Origin: a virus
Strand: one strand, 5' to 3'
DNA length: 35,981 nt
IMG/VR virus record: IMGVR_UViG_3300039018_000259
Coordinates: 1-35,981 of that record
Shown here: one piece after another, positions 35,772 through 35,981 of the stretch
Layout: the number at the start of each line of letters is the position of its first letter
Numbering within the stretch: position 1 is the first letter of the stretch
Program-made: the position numbers and the translations under genes
The notes under the pieces: generated by a model
What the model saw: the letters and a program-made list of their open reading frames with translations, nothing else
Told to the model about the DNA's origin: nothing
Database searches by the model: none

Positions 35772-35981
35772 ATGAAACAAATCATTCTTTTACAGCCTGA
35801 CCTGCCAGAGTCACTGTTAGACCTGTTGTGCGAGCACATACAGCGCAGTGATCCGCAGGTGTTTTTGATTGCGGAATCGGTAGTTGAAATCGGGCCATTT
35901 CTGCAAATTGACATCCTGCCAGCCCGGCACACAGAGGATGAAACAATGACTTGGCGGGTTCAAATACCCGCTCACTTCGTC
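35772..35981 (+). CDS. Cassette 4 hypothetical protein, 5' part of an 88-aa gene
   Basis: MKQIILLQPDLPESLLDLLC, starting 21 bases after the cassette boundary with a GGAG site. It reaches the window end in frame and continues at position 128 to the TAG at 182-184. No family recognised. The unbroken frame across the contig join supports circularity. Confidence 0.65.
   Translation, partial: MKQIILLQPDLPESLLDLLCEHIQRSDPQVFLIAESVVEIGPFLQIDILPARHTEDETMTWRVQIPAHFV
35855..35981. repeat. Contig-terminal direct repeat, right copy
   Basis: Exact copy of 1-127. See the left copy. Confidence 0.9.

Larger units (their letters stand above)
34205..35981 (+). mobile_element. Integron gene cassette array inserted in a phage gene (continues at 128-311)
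   Basis: Four cassettes in one orientation: 34205-34812 (608 bp), 34813-35266 (454 bp), 35267-35750 (484 bp) and 35751-35854 plus 1-311 (415 bp). Each ends in an attC site. Total 1,961 bp. No integron integrase or attI is present, so the array is of the CALIN type and must have been placed by an integrase in trans. The left junction is G34204/TTATGT, the right junction is G311/TTTGTA, and the empty site would read CTCTTTG/TTTGTA. By eye the second and third cassettes are richer in G and C than the phage DNA around them. Confidence 0.85.

Overview
The window is the circular genome of a short-tailed, P22-like bacteriophage (podovirus morphology module). The first 127 bases are repeated exactly at the end, so the unique circle is 35,854 bp. 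The gene families (DUF1376 replication protein, Gp157, DUF3560, Cro-like 61-mer, small 'LYTHPA' and DUF551 proteins) suggest a betaproteobacterial host, perhaps Comamonadaceae. The host is an inference. I see no integrase gene, no CI-type repressor, no tRNA and no CRISPR array.

Layout: (1) about 312-6662, minus strand: a tightly overlapping early/replication operon. It holds Cro, a DUF1376 initiator with iteron-like repeats inside the gene, a lambda-P-like loader, a C5-DNA methyltransferase that shares its DNA with a second long reading frame, VRR-NUC- and DUF1064-type nucleases, DUF3560 and two HNH proteins. (2) 6663-6813: divergent promoter/operator region, with a cro promoter that predicts a leaderless mRNA. 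(3) 6814-13274, plus strand: about 20 small genes, mostly joined by 4-bp ATGA overlaps, including an ssDNA-binding protein and Gp157. (4) 33.2-34.1 kb, minus strand: small regulatory genes, then a promoter followed at once by tandem terminators (a PR'-tR'-like late switch). (5) 32.7-13.3 kb, minus strand: the late operon TerS, TerL, acetyltransferase, portal, scaffold, coat, decoration, gp4-like and gp10-like tail proteins, gp14-like, ejection proteins, tail fibre, NlpC-like, M15 endolysin, holin-like and nested spanins.

The unusual part spans the contig ends (34205 to the end, plus 1-311). About 1.96 kb of integron gene cassettes sits inside a phage gene: four cassettes with four attC sites in one orientation, and no integron integrase. 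The insertion can be read to the base. Joining position 34204 to 312 restores one frame of an HNH-type phage protein, 95 codons from one flank and 16 codons plus stop from the other. The junction is at a G/TT, as expected for IntI-type recombination of attC with a secondary site. I regard this phage carrying integron cassettes as the main discovery of the window. Other notable items are the 960-bp two-frame overlap at the methyltransferase, the late-switch module, a terminator embedded in the portal gene, and an isolated plus-strand membrane micro-gene in the late region.
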